This document shows positions 16,186 through 24,253 of a stretch of DNA of 38,061 bases, in pieces. Location: positions 1 to 38,061 of the forward strand of contig CAZJGF010000002.1 of NCBI GenBank assembly GCA_964545665.1. Direction: 5' to 3'. The number at the start of each line of letters is the position of its first letter. Positions within the stretch are counted from its first letter, which is position 1. The notes beneath the pieces were generated by a model. That model saw only the letters and a list, made by a program, of their open reading frames with translations. It was not told the DNA's origin and made no database searches. The DNA comes from CAZJGF01 sp964545665. Lineage in GTDB: Bacteria > Chloroflexota > Dehalococcoidia > GIF9 > AB-539-J10. The translations under genes and the position numbers were made by a program.

Positions 16186-17466
16186 TTATCTTGACAATGA
16201 TAGTAGTCTTCCCACTGCAGCCTCTGCCTGAGCCACTGTGTCTGGAATATCTTTGGGCCCCTGGGCGCAGCCGGCAACAAATATACCCTCTCTTATTGTA
16301 TCGACAGAATCAAGGTCTGGTTCCTTTTCGCTGAAAAAGCCCCCGTCACCTTGGGGAATACCCAACATCTCCGCCAGTTCCAATGAGTCGACCGCCGGTT
16401 CTAGTCCAGGTGACAAGATTATCATGCTCACACTGAGAGTATTCTCCTTGCCATCTTCAGTCTTGTAGTTAACACGCAGTCTCTCCCCTGATTCCGAGAC
16501 TTCGGTTACCGTGGCGCGAATAAAATCAACGCCGCTTTCTCGCACCTCTCTATAGAACCTCTGATAGGCTCTGCCTGGTATAGACAGATCAGAGTAGAAT
16601 TGAGATATCTTTACTTCGGGTAACTTATCCTTAATGAAGCGTGCTAGCTTGGCGGAAGACATGCAACATACTGAAGAACAATACCCCTTTTCCTCCCGCC
16701 CCACGCAATGGATGATCGCCACTGACTCTGGTGCTTTGCCATTGCGGAGAACAATCTGCCCCTGCGTAGGTCCATTGGAGGCACAAATTCTCTCAACTTC
16801 TATGTCAGAGTATACATTGTCAAATTTCTTGTACCCATATTGAGTAATCTTGCTGAGGTCAAGCGGTTTGAAGCCAGTAGCTACCAAGATACCCCCAACG
16901 TTAAGTTCGAGTTTCTCATCCTCCTGCGCGTAATCAATAGCCTCAAACATACAGGCTTCTTGACAGGCCTGGCAATCTTTCCCATTGAAACGGAGACAAT
17001 TTTGAGTATCAATGGCCGGGACGTTGGGCAGAGCCCCAGCACAGGGAATATATATTGCCTTTCTCTTGGTCAGTCCCTCCTCAAATTCGTTGTCCACCTC
17101 CACCGGGCAGGGCTCAAGACAGGCGTTGCATCCAATGCAGTTCTGCATGTCGACATACCTCGCCCTTTTCTTCACTTTCACCGTGAAATCCCCTATGGAA
17201 CCTTCCACAGCCTCAACCTGACTAAGCGTTAGCAGCTCAATGTTCTCATTTTGCAGCAACTCCTGTTGCTTCGGCGCTATCATACAGGTGGCACACTCCA
17301 TGTTAGGAAATACCTGCTCGAACTTTATTACGTTGCCACCAAAGTAACAGTTCTTCTCAACTAGATATACTTTGGCCCCAGAATTGGCCAGAAGCAGACT
17401 TGCTTCAATGCCAGCAATCCCAGCCCCAATCACCAGCACCCGCCTGTCCTCTCCCTTGTTTTCCAT
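16186..17466 (-). CDS. Short HdrA-type flavoprotein with inserted ferredoxin (QmoA-like layout)
   Basis: A 426-residue protein beginning directly at the FAD motif VLVIGAGIAGIEAS, without the HdrA N-terminal domain. It keeps the CATCMIAPK cysteine pair after the FAD loop, the inserted ferredoxin NCIGCNACLEPCPVEV, a second Cys group DCQACQEACMFEA, and the family block IHCVGREEKGYCSSVCC. It stops before the C-terminal ferredoxins. Together with the next gene it contains one complete HdrA complement. The start ATG follows the mvhD copy by 24 bp with GGAGG-like sequence somewhat upstream. It probably accepts electrons through the adjacent MvhD; the terminal acceptor is unknown. Confidence 0.87.
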   Translation of the reverse strand: MENKGEDRRVLVIGAGIAGIEASLLLANSGAKVYLVEKNCYFGGNVIKFEQVFPNMECATCMIAPKQQELLQNENIELLTLSQVEAVEGSIGDFTVKVKKRARYVDMQNCIGCNACLEPCPVEVDNEFEEGLTKRKAIYIPCAGALPNVPAIDTQNCLRFNGKDCQACQEACMFEAIDYAQEDEKLELNVGGILVATGFKPLDLSKITQYGYKKFDNVYSDIEVERICASNGPTQGQIVLRNGKAPESVAIIHCVGREEKGYCSSVCCMSSAKLARFIKDKLPEVKISQFYSDLSIPGRAYQRFYREVRESGVDFIRATVTEVSESGERLRVNYKTEDGKENTLSVSMIILSPGLEPAVDSLELAEMLGIPQGDGGFFSEKEPDLDSVDTIREGIFVAGCAQGPKDIPDTVAQAEAAVGRLLSLSR

Positions 17467-17490
17467 TATTACCTGTTACCTCCGTCGCTC

Positions 17491-17913
17491 TCATAATAGG
17501 GCCTTTCCCAAGCGACTTGGCCCCAACTTTCTTACCTGCTCGGCAAACCGGTTAGTTACCTCAGCAAACCTCTGCCCTTCTGATGCTGAAACCCAGGCTA
17601 GCATAAACCTTTCCGGTTCCAGTCCCAGCGTTTCCACCGTTTTCTCCAAAAGAGCAAACCTACGGCGAGCATAGTAATTTCCCTCTCGGTAGTGGCAATC
17701 GCCTGGGTGGCACCCAGCAACAAATACCCCGTCAGCCCCCCGTAGGTATGCAGTAGCCATGAGAGCCGGCTCCACCCTTCCAGAGCACATTACTTTGATA
17801 ATCGAAACGGAACCAGGCACCGTTTGCTTCGTTGCCCCAGCAAGGTCAGCAGCCGCATATGAGCACCAGTTGCAGAGGAACCCAACTATCTTGGGTGTGA
17901 ATTCTCCCTCCAT
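17491..17913 (-). CDS. MvhD-type iron-sulfur adaptor, copy B
   Basis: A 140-residue MvhD family protein: GFLCNWCSYAAADLAG, IKVMCSGRVEP and AGCHPGDCHYREGN carry the conserved cysteines and His. The ATG at 17913 aligns with the start of copy A; an in-frame GTG at 17925, three bases after the tusA stop, is equally possible, and neither has a good Shine-Dalgarno. It sits directly before the QmoA/QmoB-like pair, so it is probably that pair's electron-input or output subunit rather than part of a hydrogenase. Confidence 0.92.
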   Translation of the reverse strand: MEGEFTPKIVGFLCNWCSYAAADLAGATKQTVPGSVSIIKVMCSGRVEPALMATAYLRGADGVFVAGCHPGDCHYREGNYYARRRFALLEKTVETLGLEPERFMLAWVSASEGQRFAEVTNRFAEQVRKLGPSRLGKALL

Positions 17914-17928
17914 GGATATGCCCACAAA

Positions 17929-18153
17929 CTAGAACTGTATCTGTGCCTTGAACTTTCCTCCCCCCTGGTCAGCGCAGAACAGCAATGTCTTTTTCATCCT
18001 GGCACACCATGCTTCAATATCCTTGGGGAAAGACTCACAATCAGCCAGCACTTCTAATGTATCTCCAGCGGGAATACTCTTGGCCATCGCTGCCACTTTC
18101 AGTACCGGCTGGGGACACTTAAGTCCCAGTACATCCAAAGTGTGTAGTGCCAT
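17929..18153 (-). CDS. tusA: TusA/SirA-like sulfur carrier protein
   Basis: A 74-residue protein of the small TusA fold, with the signature LGLKCPQPVLK (Cys13-Pro14 being the persulfide-carrying pair) and the second half FPKDIEAWCARM. It begins at ATG 18153, five bases after AGGAGG. TusA carries sulfane sulfur between proteins in thiolation and sulfur-oxidation pathways. Here it sits between dsrE-like and mvhD/hdrA genes, which is reminiscent of sulfur-transfer genes linked to Hdr-like complexes in other organisms. Substrate unknown. Confidence 0.9.
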   Translation of the reverse strand: MALHTLDVLGLKCPQPVLKVAAMAKSIPAGDTLEVLADCESFPKDIEAWCARMKKTLLFCADQGGGKFKAQIQF

Positions 18154-18176
18154 GTTCACCTCCTAATTATTTCAGT

Positions 18177-18530
18177 TTAGAAAGAGAAAGTTATGGTGGC
18201 GTCTGATATCGAGGCCAAAAACGTAGTTGCCCCGACAATTTCCACGCCCTCCCTAAAGTCATCGGCTTTAAGGTCCTTGGCATCTAAGGCTAGCTCACAG
18301 ACTAGAATTCGGCCACCCAGATCACGTAGGCCCTGGTATAATTCCACAATGTCCGGCATGCCCTTGGCCTTGATTTTCTCCAACTCGCCTTTCACCATGG
18401 CAGGCGCACCCCCGGGACAGAAAAACACGATCACATCATCGCCGAGGGATGCGGCAGACGAACCGAGAATCATACTTGGGAAAACATTACTGGGTGCGGA
18501 ACCGTTAACTGTAATCGCTACCTTGGCCAT
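18177..18530 (-). CDS. DsrE-family protein (DsrE/F-like)
   Basis: A 117-residue protein with the DsrE-like fold: AKVAITVNGSAPSN at the start, LGDDVIVFFCPGGAPAMVKG in the middle, LGGRILVCELALD and a C-terminal EGVEIVGATTFLASI. Two cysteines (in FFCPGG and ILVCEL) are candidate sulfur-binding residues. Family members accept or bind sulfur or act as regulators alongside TusA. AGGAGGTGAATC precedes the ATG. The gene is 23 bp before tusA, so the two probably work together. The exact subfamily (DsrE2-like versus others) is not resolved here. Confidence 0.85.
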   Translation of the reverse strand: MAKVAITVNGSAPSNVFPSMILGSSAASLGDDVIVFFCPGGAPAMVKGELEKIKAKGMPDIVELYQGLRDLGGRILVCELALDAKDLKADDFREGVEIVGATTFLASISDATITFSF

Positions 18531-18576
18531 GATTCACCTCCTTTCTTGCGCTACAACTTGGAACAGGTACAGTGCT

Positions 18577-18645
18577 TTATTTGCCTGCCGCTGCTTCCAT
18601 AGCTCTCCACCAGCGGCAAATGTTGGTCGCAGGCTCAGAGCCCAT
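18577..18645 (-). CDS. Candidate 22-residue microprotein between mvhD and dsrE
   Basis: A 23-codon frame with an excellent AGGAGG five bases before ATG 18645 and a TAA stop. It overlaps the end of mvhD copy C by 11 bases, as neighbouring genes in this operon do, and precedes the dsrE Shine-Dalgarno. The peptide carries ICRWWRAMEAA, with one Cys and two adjacent Trp. No family is recognised. It could be a small subunit or a leader peptide. The support is the ribosome site, operon position and unusual composition; there is no homology evidence. Confidence 0.5.
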   Translation of the reverse strand: MGSEPATNICRWWRAMEAAAGK

Positions 18646-19066
18646 TTCGCCTCCTATTAAGTGGGCTGGGGCCAAGTCCCCTTACCGTTTCAGTGAAGCT
18701 CCTGACTGTCTCAGCGAACTTTGGTCCTTCTGAAGCCCCTATCCATTCCAGTCTCAGTCTCTCAGGTTGGATCCCCACCGCCCCAAGGAAAGGCTTCATG
18801 GCCACAAACCTTCTACTGGTGCTCAGGTTACCCTTCATATAATGACAGTCGCCAGGATGACAGCCGGCAACTAGAACACCATCCGCCCCGGCAGCAAACG
18901 CCTTAAATATTAACATGTCGCTGACTCTGCCGGAACACATCACCCTTACCGTCCTCAAGTTTGCCGGATACTGCATCCGTGAGGTACCGGCCAGGTCCGC
19001 AGCGGCATAGGCGCACCAGTTGCAGCAAAAGCCAATGATCACGGGCTCAAAGTCATCCCGGTTCAC
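18635..19066 (-). CDS. MvhD-type iron-sulfur adaptor, copy C
   Basis: A 143-residue MvhD family protein with GFCCNWCAYAAADLAG, VRVMCSGRVSD and AGCHPGDCHYMKGN. It uses a GTG start about eight bases after AGGAGG, and the start overlaps the end of the preceding hdrA gene by 14 bases, so the two are translationally coupled. The extra cysteine in FCCNWC distinguishes it from the other copies. It probably serves the HdrA at 19053-20780 and the formate dehydrogenase module. Confidence 0.93.
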   Translation of the reverse strand: MNRDDFEPVIIGFCCNWCAYAAADLAGTSRMQYPANLRTVRVMCSGRVSDMLIFKAFAAGADGVLVAGCHPGDCHYMKGNLSTSRRFVAMKPFLGAVGIQPERLRLEWIGASEGPKFAETVRSFTETVRGLGPSPLNRRRNGL

Positions 19067-20780
19067 CTATCACGCCTCCTTTCGACTCAACAAACGCTTC
19101 ATTATACCACGGTGCCTCAAGTTGCGCCATAATCTCCTCATTCCTGAAATGATTCATAGTAACGGCACCAGAAGGGCAAGCGGCTCCACAAACTCCACAA
19201 CCCTTACATTGAGCCACGGTGACCCGTGCTACTCTTTTGCCATCTTTGGGCACGAGTTCCATGGCTTCAAATGGGCAAAGAGAAACGCACGTGCCACATC
19301 CTGAGCAGATATCCTCATTAACCGAGGAAGTTATGGCTTCAGGCCTTACATAGCCTGTTCTCAATGGCCCCGCTGCTTTAGAGGCGGCTGCGTAAGCCTG
19401 AGAAATTCCTTCACTCACATCCGTGGGCCACTTTGCAGAGCCACAGATGTAAATACCATCCATAGCAAATTCCACAGGCCGGAGTTTCAAATGTGCTTCC
19501 AGTAAGAAACCAAACTCGTCTAACGAAACTCTAAGCATCTTGGATATTCCCTGGTTATCTTCGCGAGGGATAAGAGGCGTGGTGAGAACAAGCATATCGC
19601 AGGAAAGCTCTAGCTCCGTCTTACGTAGCTCATGGTATACCCTTATTTTCTCAACCTTCCCATTCCCAATGACTTCAGGAGGCCTTTCCAAGCTGTATCT
19701 AATGAATCTAACCCCCCGCTCCATAGCCCCTCGATAGTAATTCTCAAAATCTACACCATAAGTCATAAGGTCACGGTGCAATATCCAGACTTTCGCCCCG
19801 GGGTTTGATTCTTTTATAAGAAAAGCATTCTTAATTGCATTCATGCAGCAGATTCTGCTGCAGTAAGTTCTCTCTGGAACGCGAGCCCCAACACAGTTAA
19901 TCATTACCACGTTCTTGCCCACGGCCTCTCCGTTTTTCATCCGCTCCTCTAGCTCCAGTTGAGTGAGAACGTCAGGCATTTCACCATAGCCGTATTGACC
20001 TATTGGCTTTAATTCCTGAGCTCCAATGGCTACTATGATGGTGCCTACGTTGAACTTACTCTCCTTTCCGTCTTGATCCACAGTGACGTCGAAGTTCCCT
20101 ATGAATCCAGCCACCTCTTTAACCTTAGAAGAAAGATAGGTTTTGATCTTAGAATGATTTTCAACTTTTTCAGCGATTGGATTGGTCAACTTTGTTGCCT
20201 CTTCATTTGTGGGGTAAAGTTTATGAACATTTCGGAGGATCCCCCCAAGCTGTGATTGCTTTTCCACCAAATGGACATCGAACCCTTGCTGTGCCAAATT
20301 CAAGGCGGCACTCATACCTACAACTCCGCCGCCAATCACTAAGGCTGAAGGGGCTACCTTGATCTCCACCTCCTCCAGTGGCTCAAGTAATCTTGCCTTC
20401 GCAACCCCCATTCTGATGAGGTCTTTAGCCTTTTCCGTAGCCTTCTCTGGCTCATTCATATGAACCCAGCTACATTGATCCCTTATATTGACAAACTCAA
20501 AAAGGTATTTGTTTAAGCCCGCTGCTTCACAGGCAGACCTGAAGAGCGGCTCATGGGTTCTAGGTGTGCAAGAGGCGACTATAACACGGTTCAAGCTATA
20601 CTCTTGAATTCCCTTCTTAATCGCTGATATCCCTTCTTCAGAACAGGTATATAGATTATGCTCAGCATGCACCACATTGGGCAGTCCCTTTACATACTCA
20701 ACAACCTCTGGGACATCGACATATGCCCCGATATTCCTGCCACAATGACAGACAAAGACACCAATGCGAGGCTCGTCCAT
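19053..20780 (-). CDS. HdrA-type flavin/iron-sulfur oxidoreductase lacking the inserted ferredoxin
   Basis: A 575-residue HdrA relative. Order: N-terminal domain (GVFVCHCGRNIGAYVD, ASCTPRTHEP, NIRDQCSWVH), FAD motif ALVIGGGVVGMSAA near residue 147, INCVGARVPERTYCSRICCM, and two C-terminal [4Fe-4S] sites (CSGCGTCVSLCPFEA, CKGCGVCGAACPSGA). After the FAD loop, where canonical HdrA has a Cys pair and a ferredoxin, this protein reads LYPTNEEATKLTNP and has none. The gene just upstream (20782-22209) carries that ferredoxin and an HdrA C-half, so the two may assemble as complementary subunits. AGGAGG precedes the ATG, and only one base separates it from its neighbour. It is likely the flavin subunit serving the formate dehydrogenase. 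Confidence 0.88.
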   Translation of the reverse strand: MDEPRIGVFVCHCGRNIGAYVDVPEVVEYVKGLPNVVHAEHNLYTCSEEGISAIKKGIQEYSLNRVIVASCTPRTHEPLFRSACEAAGLNKYLFEFVNIRDQCSWVHMNEPEKATEKAKDLIRMGVAKARLLEPLEEVEIKVAPSALVIGGGVVGMSAALNLAQQGFDVHLVEKQSQLGGILRNVHKLYPTNEEATKLTNPIAEKVENHSKIKTYLSSKVKEVAGFIGNFDVTVDQDGKESKFNVGTIIVAIGAQELKPIGQYGYGEMPDVLTQLELEERMKNGEAVGKNVVMINCVGARVPERTYCSRICCMNAIKNAFLIKESNPGAKVWILHRDLMTYGVDFENYYRGAMERGVRFIRYSLERPPEVIGNGKVEKIRVYHELRKTELELSCDMLVLTTPLIPREDNQGISKMLRVSLDEFGFLLEAHLKLRPVEFAMDGIYICGSAKWPTDVSEGISQAYAAASKAAGPLRTGYVRPEAITSSVNEDICSGCGTCVSLCPFEAMELVPKDGKRVARVTVAQCKGCGVCGAACPSGAVTMNHFRNEEIMAQLEAPWYNEAFVESKGGVIGEPG

Positions 20781-20781
20781 T

Positions 20782-22209
20782 TCACCCTCCTCCTGCTATA
20801 ACTTCCGCTACCCTGCCTGCCGCTCCTGACGCCTGGGTTACAGAATCAGGTATATCTCGTGGACTGTGGACATAGCCACAAGCAAAGATGCCGGGCTTTG
20901 TAGTATCCAGCGGTTGCGAAAGCTTATCTGGAGTCCTCACAAAGCCATTTTCGTCCAACTCTATTCCTAGTATTTCTGCTAACTCTTTGGTGATTCGGGG
21001 GACCATCGCTTGCGCCAGAACCACCAGTTCTGCCTCAAATCTTTTTATTCCCCCGGTGGTGGTATCCTCATACCAAATAACAGGGTTATCATTCTCGGAG
21101 TTGACTTCAATCCTGCCAGGACGCCCCCTGATATACGTCACGTTATATTCCTGTTTAGCCCTAACGATATATTCCTGAAATCTCTTGCCTACAGCCCTCA
21201 TGTCCATATAGAGAATTGTGGACTTCGTTCCTGGCTCATGTTCATATGCCATCATGGCTTCCTTGGTGGCATGCATGCAGCAGACGCTGGAACAATATGC
21301 TTTGTTCCTAAGATCGCGGGAGCCAACGCATTGGATGAAGGCTATATTGTGAGGGATTTTCCCATCTGAAGGGCGCTTAAGTGCTCCAAAAGTAGGACCT
21401 GATGCCGCAGTCAGTCTCTCGTATTCTATGGCAGTAATGACATTCTTTATCTTTCCATAGCCATATTCTTCCATTTGTGAGATGTCGTAGAAATCTAAGC
21501 CGGTAGCAACTATTATGGCGTCAACGTCGCGATCCAGGACCTGATCAGTCATGTCATGAACAATTGCCTTCGCTTCACAAGCGTTTTCACACCCCTTACA
21601 TTCAAGCTTCTCTGTGAGTCTCAAGCAGTGATTGGCGTCTCTGACGTTTTTCTTAGGCACTGCTTGAGGGAAAGGTAGATAGATTGCCTTCCTTGGAGAT
21701 AAACCAAGGTTAAACTCGTCGGGCACCAGGATAGGGCAAACATTTATCCTTTTGATAGCATCCTTTTGGCACTTTTCTATGCATTTCCAGCAACCAGTGC
21801 AATCCAAGCCATCGTATATCGGCTTCTCACAGTTACATTCTTCCGCTTGTTCCGTAGAACAGGTTACGCCTATGGAAACCAAGCCATCTCTCCTAAGAAC
21901 ACCAAGTTCTTCAAGTTTATCTAAAGCCCTGTCGTCACATCCTCTGGAGACAACTCCAAACCTTTTCTCAGGCCACTTATCCTTAATTTTACGAACGAAA
22001 GTTGCCAGGTTATATCGTGGCTCAAGTTCCAGCTCCTTAAGCTCCTCCTTTTGGGTGAAGAGATAAGGGCCTACATGTCCCCATCTTCTTCGAAGCCCAA
22101 TGATGCCATCGTAACCGTGGTCTAGAATTTCCTCGGCTGCGGCTATTATTCCCCCCTTATCCAGAATCCTCTCTGCTTCCCCTACTATTCTTTCTCCCTT
22201 CTCAGCCAT
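20782..22209 (-). CDS. Chimeric FrhB N-half / HdrA C-half protein
   Basis: A 475-residue protein without the expected N-terminal FAD glycine motif. Residues about 1-118 resemble the N-half of FrhB/FdhB-like proteins (EKRFGVVSRGCDDRALDKLEELG, then VSIGVTCS; compare RPCELRAFVELVK in 12171-13277). From C137 it becomes HdrA-like: DCTGCWKCIEKCQKD, AIYLPFPQAVPKKN, LECKGCENACEAKA, AIIVATGLDF, FIQCVGSRDLRNKAYCSSVCC, and a C-terminal GIFACGYVHSPRDIPDSV. It ends without C-terminal ferredoxins. The ATG overlaps the fdhA stop by 8 bases. Its mirror image, an HdrA N-half joined to an FrhB C-half, lies on the other side of fdhA. Probably an electron-transfer subunit of the formate dehydrogenase. Confidence 0.8.
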   Translation of the reverse strand: MAEKGERIVGEAERILDKGGIIAAAEEILDHGYDGIIGLRRRWGHVGPYLFTQKEELKELELEPRYNLATFVRKIKDKWPEKRFGVVSRGCDDRALDKLEELGVLRRDGLVSIGVTCSTEQAEECNCEKPIYDGLDCTGCWKCIEKCQKDAIKRINVCPILVPDEFNLGLSPRKAIYLPFPQAVPKKNVRDANHCLRLTEKLECKGCENACEAKAIVHDMTDQVLDRDVDAIIVATGLDFYDISQMEEYGYGKIKNVITAIEYERLTAASGPTFGALKRPSDGKIPHNIAFIQCVGSRDLRNKAYCSSVCCMHATKEAMMAYEHEPGTKSTILYMDMRAVGKRFQEYIVRAKQEYNVTYIRGRPGRIEVNSENDNPVIWYEDTTTGGIKRFEAELVVLAQAMVPRITKELAEILGIELDENGFVRTPDKLSQPLDTTKPGIFACGYVHSPRDIPDSVTQASGAAGRVAEVIAGGG

Positions 22210-24253
22210 GCTTGTCCCCCTTATAGATTTTCACAGCGCAAACTTTGAACTCAGGGATCTTGGCTTCAGGGTCAAGATTTCTGCTGGTAAGCTCATTGGC
22301 GGCACACTCAGCAAAGTGGAAAGGTATAAATACCACCCCAGGGGAAACTCGATCGGTAACGAAAGCCTTTATCTCAATCTCACCTCGCCGTGATTTCACC
22401 TGTACCTTTTCTCCTTGCACTATAGAGAGTCTCGCCGCGTCTTCAGGATTAAGTTCCACAAAGCCTGTAGAGGCTTCCCTTTCTAAGGCAGGGACTCTGC
22501 GAGTCATTGTCCCAGTATGAAATTGAAACATTACTCTGCCCGTGGTTAGAATGAAAGGATATTCCTCGTCAGGTAGCTCAGCGGGCTGTTCATAATCAAT
22601 GGCAAAGAAGCGTCCTTTTCCCCTGGCGAAGATTTCTTCATGAAGCAATTTGGTGCCGGGGTGTTCTTTGGACGGGCATGGCCAAGCTAACACCTCACCG
22701 CTATCCAATCGCTCGTAGGAAATGCCCCCATAGCTAGGGGTAAGATTCACGATTTCCTCCATAATGGCTTGAGGCGACTCATAATTGAATTGGGTGCTTC
22801 CCATTCTTCTGGCAAGCTCAGTGATTATGACCCAGTCAGGCTTGGAATCACCAATAGGCCCTATTGCCTTCCTTCCCCTTTGGACCCTTCTATCTGTTGC
22901 GGTAAAAGTCCCCTCTTTCTCAGCAAAGGAACAGGCAGGCAGCACCACATGGGCAAATTCGGCTGTATCAGAGAGGAAGCAATCCTGTACCACCAAGAAA
23001 TCAAGTTCACTTAGTGCTTTTCTCACGTGGTTTACATCAGGATCGGAAAGCACAGGATTTTCCCCCATTATATACATCGCCTTAAGCGATCCTTCTAGAG
23101 CAGCATCGATCATTTCGGTTACCGTGAGCCCTGGCTCTTGAGGCAATTCAACACCCCAAGCTTTTTCAAATTTGCCTCTGCTGGCTTCATCCCGAACTGA
23201 TTGATAGCCTGAGTAAACATTTGGCAGAGCACCCATGTCGCAGGCACCCTGAACATTGTTTTGTCCGCGCAGCGGATTCACCCCGGTTGACTTGCGGCCA
23301 ACGTTCCCAGTAAGCATCGCCAGATTGGCGCAAGATTCGACATTATCGGTACCGGTGGTATGTTGTGTGATACCCATAGCATATAGGATGCTTGCTTTTT
23401 CAGCTTCCCCATACCATCGAGCTGCCTTCTCCAGTGCAGCTCGGTCGACCCCCGTTATCTGGCAAACCTTTTCAGGCGAGTATTCTCCAACCTTCCTTTT
23501 GAATTCCTCGAACCCTTCAGTACGCCCAGCGATGAAATCATTATCAGCCAAATTCCAAGAAAGAATGAGGTTCATTATGCCATTAAGCAGGCAAACATCT
23601 GTTCCCGGCCTGTGCTGAAGATGGACGTCAGCAAACTCGACCAGTGGTATGCGGCGTGGGTCAGCCACAATCAGCTTGGCTCCCCTTTCCTTCGCCCGTA
23701 GAACCCTTGAGCTTACAAGAGGGTGCTGCTCCATGGTATTGCTTCCTATCACGAAAATACAGCCCGCTCCTTCTATTTCCGGAATGCTATTGGTCATTGC
23801 TCCACTACCAAAGGAGTTAACTAAGCCTAGCACTGTAGAGGCATGACAAAGTCGAGCACAATGATCAACGTTATTTGTGCCAATAACTGCCCGTGCGAAT
23901 TTCATCATGAGGAAATTTTCCTCATTGGTACACTTGGCAGACGAAAGGATACCTATGGAATCAGCTCCTTGCAGTTGCTTTATCTCGCTCAACCTCCCGC
24001 TCACAATTTCTAAGGCCTCATCCCAGCTTGTCTCTTCAAACTTACCATTTCTTCTTACCAAGGGTGATTTCAGCCGATCACGGTGGTAAATGAAGCCTGC
24101 TGCATTCCTTCCTTTGATACAGAGTTGGCCCCCGCTTACCTCGTCGGTTTTGCAGGGAACCACCCCAGTTATTTCACCGTCCAGAACCTCGAGGTAAAAC
24201 TGACAGCCACAGCCACAAAAAGGGCAAACGGTTAATACCAAGTCACAATTCAC
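22202..24253 (-). CDS. fdhA: Molybdenum/tungsten formate dehydrogenase catalytic subunit (Cys form)
   Basis: A 683-residue molybdopterin enzyme of the FdhA/FdhF type, oxidising formate or reducing CO2. The N-terminal [4Fe-4S] motif is C10-x2-C13-x3-C17-x27-C45 (VCPFCGCGCQ ... QLCIKGR). The active-site segment is DHCARLCHAST, with Cys136 at the position used by selenocysteine in many homologues and His137 next to it. NPLRGQNNVQGACDMG and MGENPVLSDPD are cofactor-binding segments typical of formate dehydrogenases, and a molydopterin dinucleotide-binding domain covers about 560-675 (LTTGRVMFQFHTGTMTRR). There is no Tat signal, so it is cytosolic. The GTG start overlaps the upstream stop as GTGA. 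The flanking genes suggest electron transfer through HdrA-type proteins and MvhD, not a standard FdhB. Confidence 0.94.
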   Translation of the reverse strand: MNCDLVLTVCPFCGCGCQFYLEVLDGEITGVVPCKTDEVSGGQLCIKGRNAAGFIYHRDRLKSPLVRRNGKFEETSWDEALEIVSGRLSEIKQLQGADSIGILSSAKCTNEENFLMMKFARAVIGTNNVDHCARLCHASTVLGLVNSFGSGAMTNSIPEIEGAGCIFVIGSNTMEQHPLVSSRVLRAKERGAKLIVADPRRIPLVEFADVHLQHRPGTDVCLLNGIMNLILSWNLADNDFIAGRTEGFEEFKRKVGEYSPEKVCQITGVDRAALEKAARWYGEAEKASILYAMGITQHTTGTDNVESCANLAMLTGNVGRKSTGVNPLRGQNNVQGACDMGALPNVYSGYQSVRDEASRGKFEKAWGVELPQEPGLTVTEMIDAALEGSLKAMYIMGENPVLSDPDVNHVRKALSELDFLVVQDCFLSDTAEFAHVVLPACSFAEKEGTFTATDRRVQRGRKAIGPIGDSKPDWVIITELARRMGSTQFNYESPQAIMEEIVNLTPSYGGISYERLDSGEVLAWPCPSKEHPGTKLLHEEIFARGKGRFFAIDYEQPAELPDEEYPFILTTGRVMFQFHTGTMTRRVPALEREASTGFVELNPEDAARLSIVQGEKVQVKSRRGEIEIKAFVTDRVSPGVVFIPFHFAECAANELTSRNLDPEAKIPEFKVCAVKIYKGDKHG

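Noticed and set aside
14477..17466. Calling the pair QmoA/QmoB of sulfate reduction
   Set aside because: The sizes are similar, but MvhD is a separate gene and qmoC, aprBA, sat and dsrAB are absent here; only the layout resemblance is kept.
22202..24253. Possible selenocysteine formate dehydrogenase
   Set aside because: The active-site codon encodes Cys136 (ARLCHA) and there is no in-frame TGA, so no selenocysteine is needed.
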